From Candidatus Villigracilis proximus (GTDB lineage Bacteria > Chloroflexota > Anaerolineae > Anaerolineales > Villigracilaceae): 64,000 bases of DNA. This document shows, in pieces, positions 61,850 to 64,000 of the stretch. Both the position numbers and the translations under genes were made by a program. The notes beneath the pieces were generated by a model. It ran no database searches, was not told the DNA's origin, and saw only the letters and a program-made list of their open reading frames with translations. The stretch spans positions 1 through 64,000 of the forward strand of contig JADKBB010000032.1 in the NCBI GenBank assembly GCA_016715195.1, written 5' to 3'. Position 1 is the first letter of the stretch. Every line of letters begins with the position of its first letter.

Positions 61850-63730
61850 TTACGTATTCGGCGAAAGGCAAAGATTATTCTTTTTGGCTTTCTTCTCCGG
61901 GTCTTCTGTGCCGGGACCGTATTCGCAGACCGCCTGCCACGGTTGATAATGGGTTTGAAATTGGTCTGAGAAATAAATCTGACCGCCGCGCCAAACGGTG
62001 CGGGTCACGTTGACATCTGCTCCCTGAGCGGCGTAATCCACTTGATTGATCTGGTTTTTGTTAAGCTCGGGGTTTTCTTCAAACAGCGGAGCAGGCGCAG
62101 GCACAACATTGGACGGGCCGGTCGTATCCCATGTGACACTGCGTCCGTCGGAGGTGGAATATATCTTCCAGGTTAGTGTGCGCGACTCAACATTGACATA
62201 GGTTTCCATCAACAGCCAATAGGGTGTGTCATTTGTGAATTTGAAATCCACGAGCGGGAAGTACACCGTCGCGTCCAAGCCGGCGAGATTGGTATCAATG
62301 TTATTACTGATATTTTTTTCATAGTAAGAGACACGATACGCATGGGAATATCTCTCAACCACTGGATAGCCCGCAAAGAAAACCGCGCGGAATAACGTGG
62401 TGCTTACCTGACATACGCCGCCGCCCACGCCTTTGATGGTACGCCCGCCATAAATGATGAGGGCTTCGGCGAATCCGTTTTCAAGGCTGACATCGCCGAG
62501 GGTATTTCCCATTGAGAAAGTCTCACCCGGCGCAACCAACACCCCATGAAATTGTTCTGTGGCTGCGACGATGTTTTGAATGCGTTCATTGCTTGAACCG
62601 TAGAAATACGTTGTGTAGGCAATGATTTCCTGGGTAACACCGAGCTCTGCTCCGGTGGCGGTATCGGCCACGGCTGGCTGGGTTTCGGAAACACTGAGAG
62701 CCACATTATGTTCACCACGCAAAAGTGCTTCATTAATGGCGGTAATACTGGCTTCCACGTCCATCACACGGCCCACGTTTGAAACAGCGATGGGTTCGAT
62801 CTGACCAGTTTGATCGTTGAAGGTGAATCGCGCATTGGCAGGCTGACGATCTACATAAATCTTGAGCTCGCTCAAGGTCAGGCGTAAGGCTGTGGGGTCA
62901 AGCCCAACCTGCATTTGTGCCACCCCGCCAACTTCAACAACGTTTACGCCCAGCATGTTCGCAAGCACGGGAATGTCATACGTCCACGGGCCGGGGTCGC
63001 CCTCACGATAATTGGGGACAGTAATCGTAAGCGGCTGGCTGATGATATTACGCGCGGCTTCTGCCTGCGAGGAAACATCCAGCAGTTTTGGCGCGGCTTC
63101 GGCGATGACAAGCGGCACTTCCCCATCCCGAAAGGATTGAAGCTGCGAGCCGAGATAGATCAGTGTGGCATCGAGATTCAGTAATCTTCCCAATTGGCCG
63201 GGAGATGCAACCACATTCGTACCTTCCAATCGCAGGCTGGCTTCCACAACAGGTTGATTGACTTGCACGGCAATATTCTGCAAATAGCTATAGGCCACAC
63301 GTTGATCAAAGATGACCACTGGCGATACGTCTGCGCCAAGTCCGCCGGCGCTGATCTGGCCTGCCAGCGCGCCAAACAAGCCGCCGGAGCGGCCAAACTC
63401 ATAGGCAGCCAGAGCGCTTGCCGATGGGTCAAATACCATGCCCAATTCAGCCGGAGAAGCCACCCACACTTTATCTGCATCACGGAACAATACTTTTCCA
63501 CTGATCGGGTAGGAAAGCGTTTGACTTAATTTCAAAGCGGCGTCATTGGGGGCAAGCCCTGAAACATCCACGCCGGCGACTGAAATGCCGGGGAAGATGC
63601 GCCCCGCATACGCCAGTTGATAACCAACCGTCCACACGAGAATAATGCCGATAAAGAGTATAAATCCGCCAAGCAGTGCGGCGAGTATCTGTTTTGGTAG
63701 ATTTTGGCGGGTTGTATATGTCATGGTCAT
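61850..63730 (-). CDS. VanW family protein with peptidoglycan-binding-like domains
   Basis: The protein has about 626 residues. One membrane helix (about 12-34) is followed by two YoaR-type putative peptidoglycan-binding domains (around 45-150 and 175-350) and the VanW domain (about 385-540: TTYFYGSSNERIQNI, PGETFSMGNTLG and GGGVCQVSTTLFRAVF). Members are linked to cell-wall biology, first seen in vancomycin-resistance clusters, but the reaction is unknown. The start is the ATG at 63730 or 63724. TATAAT on the minus strand (63738-63743) lies 7 bases before the ATG and no ribosome site is seen, so it may be leaderless. Confidence 0.92.
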   Translation of the reverse strand: MTMTYTTRQNLPKQILAALLGGFILFIGIILVWTVGYQLAYAGRIFPGISVAGVDVSGLAPNDAALKLSQTLSYPISGKVLFRDADKVWVASPAELGMVFDPSASALAAYEFGRSGGLFGALAGQISAGGLGADVSPVVIFDQRVAYSYLQNIAVQVNQPVVEASLRLEGTNVVASPGQLGRLLNLDATLIYLGSQLQSFRDGEVPLVIAEAAPKLLDVSSQAEAARNIISQPLTITVPNYREGDPGPWTYDIPVLANMLGVNVVEVGGVAQMQVGLDPTALRLTLSELKIYVDRQPANARFTFNDQTGQIEPIAVSNVGRVMDVEASITAINEALLRGEHNVALSVSETQPAVADTATGAELGVTQEIIAYTTYFYGSSNERIQNIVAATEQFHGVLVAPGETFSMGNTLGDVSLENGFAEALIIYGGRTIKGVGGGVCQVSTTLFRAVFFAGYPVVERYSHAYRVSYYEKNISNNIDTNLAGLDATVYFPLVDFKFTNDTPYWLLMETYVNVESRTLTWKIYSTSDGRSVTWDTTGPSNVVPAPAPLFEENPELNKNQINQVDYAAQGADVNVTRTVWRGGQIYFSDQFQTHYQPWQAVCEYGPGTEDPEKKAKKNNLCLSPNT

Positions 63731-63766
63731 GGGAAGGATTATAACGAAAAATTCATTTTCGTTCAT

Positions 63767-63967
63767 ATGGTTCTTATAAGTTTTGGATTAGAAGATGCGG
63801 GGTTTTTCAAACATCTTATGCATGTAAATATGAATTAAGCAGAATTTGCGATGATATCCATATCGGCACAATCTGAACAGCGATAAAAAACATCAGCGAG
63901 CTGATGGACTCCATGGTGGCAGAGTTTTATTTCACGGTACAATTTACAACTTTTAGAGGAGATCAAC
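63767..63967. other. Divergent intergenic region
   Basis: Nothing certain is visible apart from a weak -10-like TACAAT near 63939 and the AGAGGAGA ribosome site just before 63968. Confidence 0.4.
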
Positions 63968-64000
63968 ATGACAGAAGAACAACCGATCGTCATTGAAGAA
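63968..64000 (+). CDS. Start of an unidentified gene, cut by the window end
   Basis: An ATG with AGAGGAGA upstream opens a frame of at least 11 residues (MTEEQPIVIEE) that runs out of the window. Too short to identify. Confidence 0.6.
   Translation, partial: MTEEQPIVIEE

Overview
The window looks like a chromosome segment of a non-phototrophic Chloroflexota bacterium, most likely of the Anaerolineae; this is an inference from gene content. Pointers are secreted proteins with Thr/Pro-rich low-complexity linkers, a ChlI/ChlD-type chelatase pair without photosynthesis genes, a T-box controlled serS, a Gram-positive-type GAAC-N4-GTTC box, bactofilin, LCP and VanW envelope proteins, and many degenerate short tandem repeats. 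No insertion sequence, prophage, rRNA or CRISPR array is visible. One tRNA gene (tRNA-Glu) is present.

Layout. 0-5.3 kb: end of a PAS protein; a three-gene operon (membrane protein, PqqD/radical-SAM-like protein without any cluster cysteine, tyrosine phosphatase); two decayed lipoprotein genes. 5.2-10.7 kb: methyltransferase, signal peptidase I, a zinc-finger protein, tRNA-Glu, a membrane dipeptidase operon, ribosomal protein S1. 10.8-18.7 kb: chelatase ChlI and ChlD joined by a possible -1 frameshift, an FAD oxidoreductase, a membrane protein with a LexA-like box in its promoter, a lytic transglycosylase, a two-component system. 18.8-26.1 kb: sugar transferase, T-box/serS, DUF456 protein, an operon of three M42 peptidases and one S51-type peptidase. 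26.2-30.0 kb: SbcC (frameshifted) and a glycosyltransferase.

30.0-35.2 kb is the most coherent functional island. A DeoR-type regulator fused to a NosL-like metal-binding domain and a PCu(A)C copper chaperone are followed by cytochrome c nitrite reductase nrfHA. A Crp/Fnr regulator lies downstream. Both promoters carry the same GTGACAAAWGTWAC box centred near -41.5, so one Crp/Fnr-type activator probably controls copper handling and nitrite ammonification together.

35-44 kb: membrane protein, alkyladenine glycosylase, FabI, bactofilin, a ProRS-like protein that has lost its aminoacylation motifs, aminotransferase, PH-like protein, DUF92 protein, epimerase, aldo/keto reductase. 44.9-53.0 kb: TGS-nucleoside kinase, ketopantoate reductase, histidine phosphatase, then a surface-sugar cluster (two dolichol-phosphate-type glycosyltransferases, WecE-type aminotransferase, methyltransferase, WbqC). 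53.0-57.4 kb: glycerol cluster glpD-glpK-MIP channel. 57.4-64 kb: fmt, two DUF4870-like membrane proteins, LCP protein, HEAT-repeat protein, Trm112-like protein, VanW protein, and the start of one more gene.

Caution: at least ten genes carry single-base frame breaks, dense between 38 and 54 kb and there almost all of the one-extra-base type. Uncorrected assembly indels are the simplest explanation, and they confound the frameshift-based claims. Gene-free stretches are short; the longest (about 320 bases, upstream of serS) is filled by the promoter and T-box leader.
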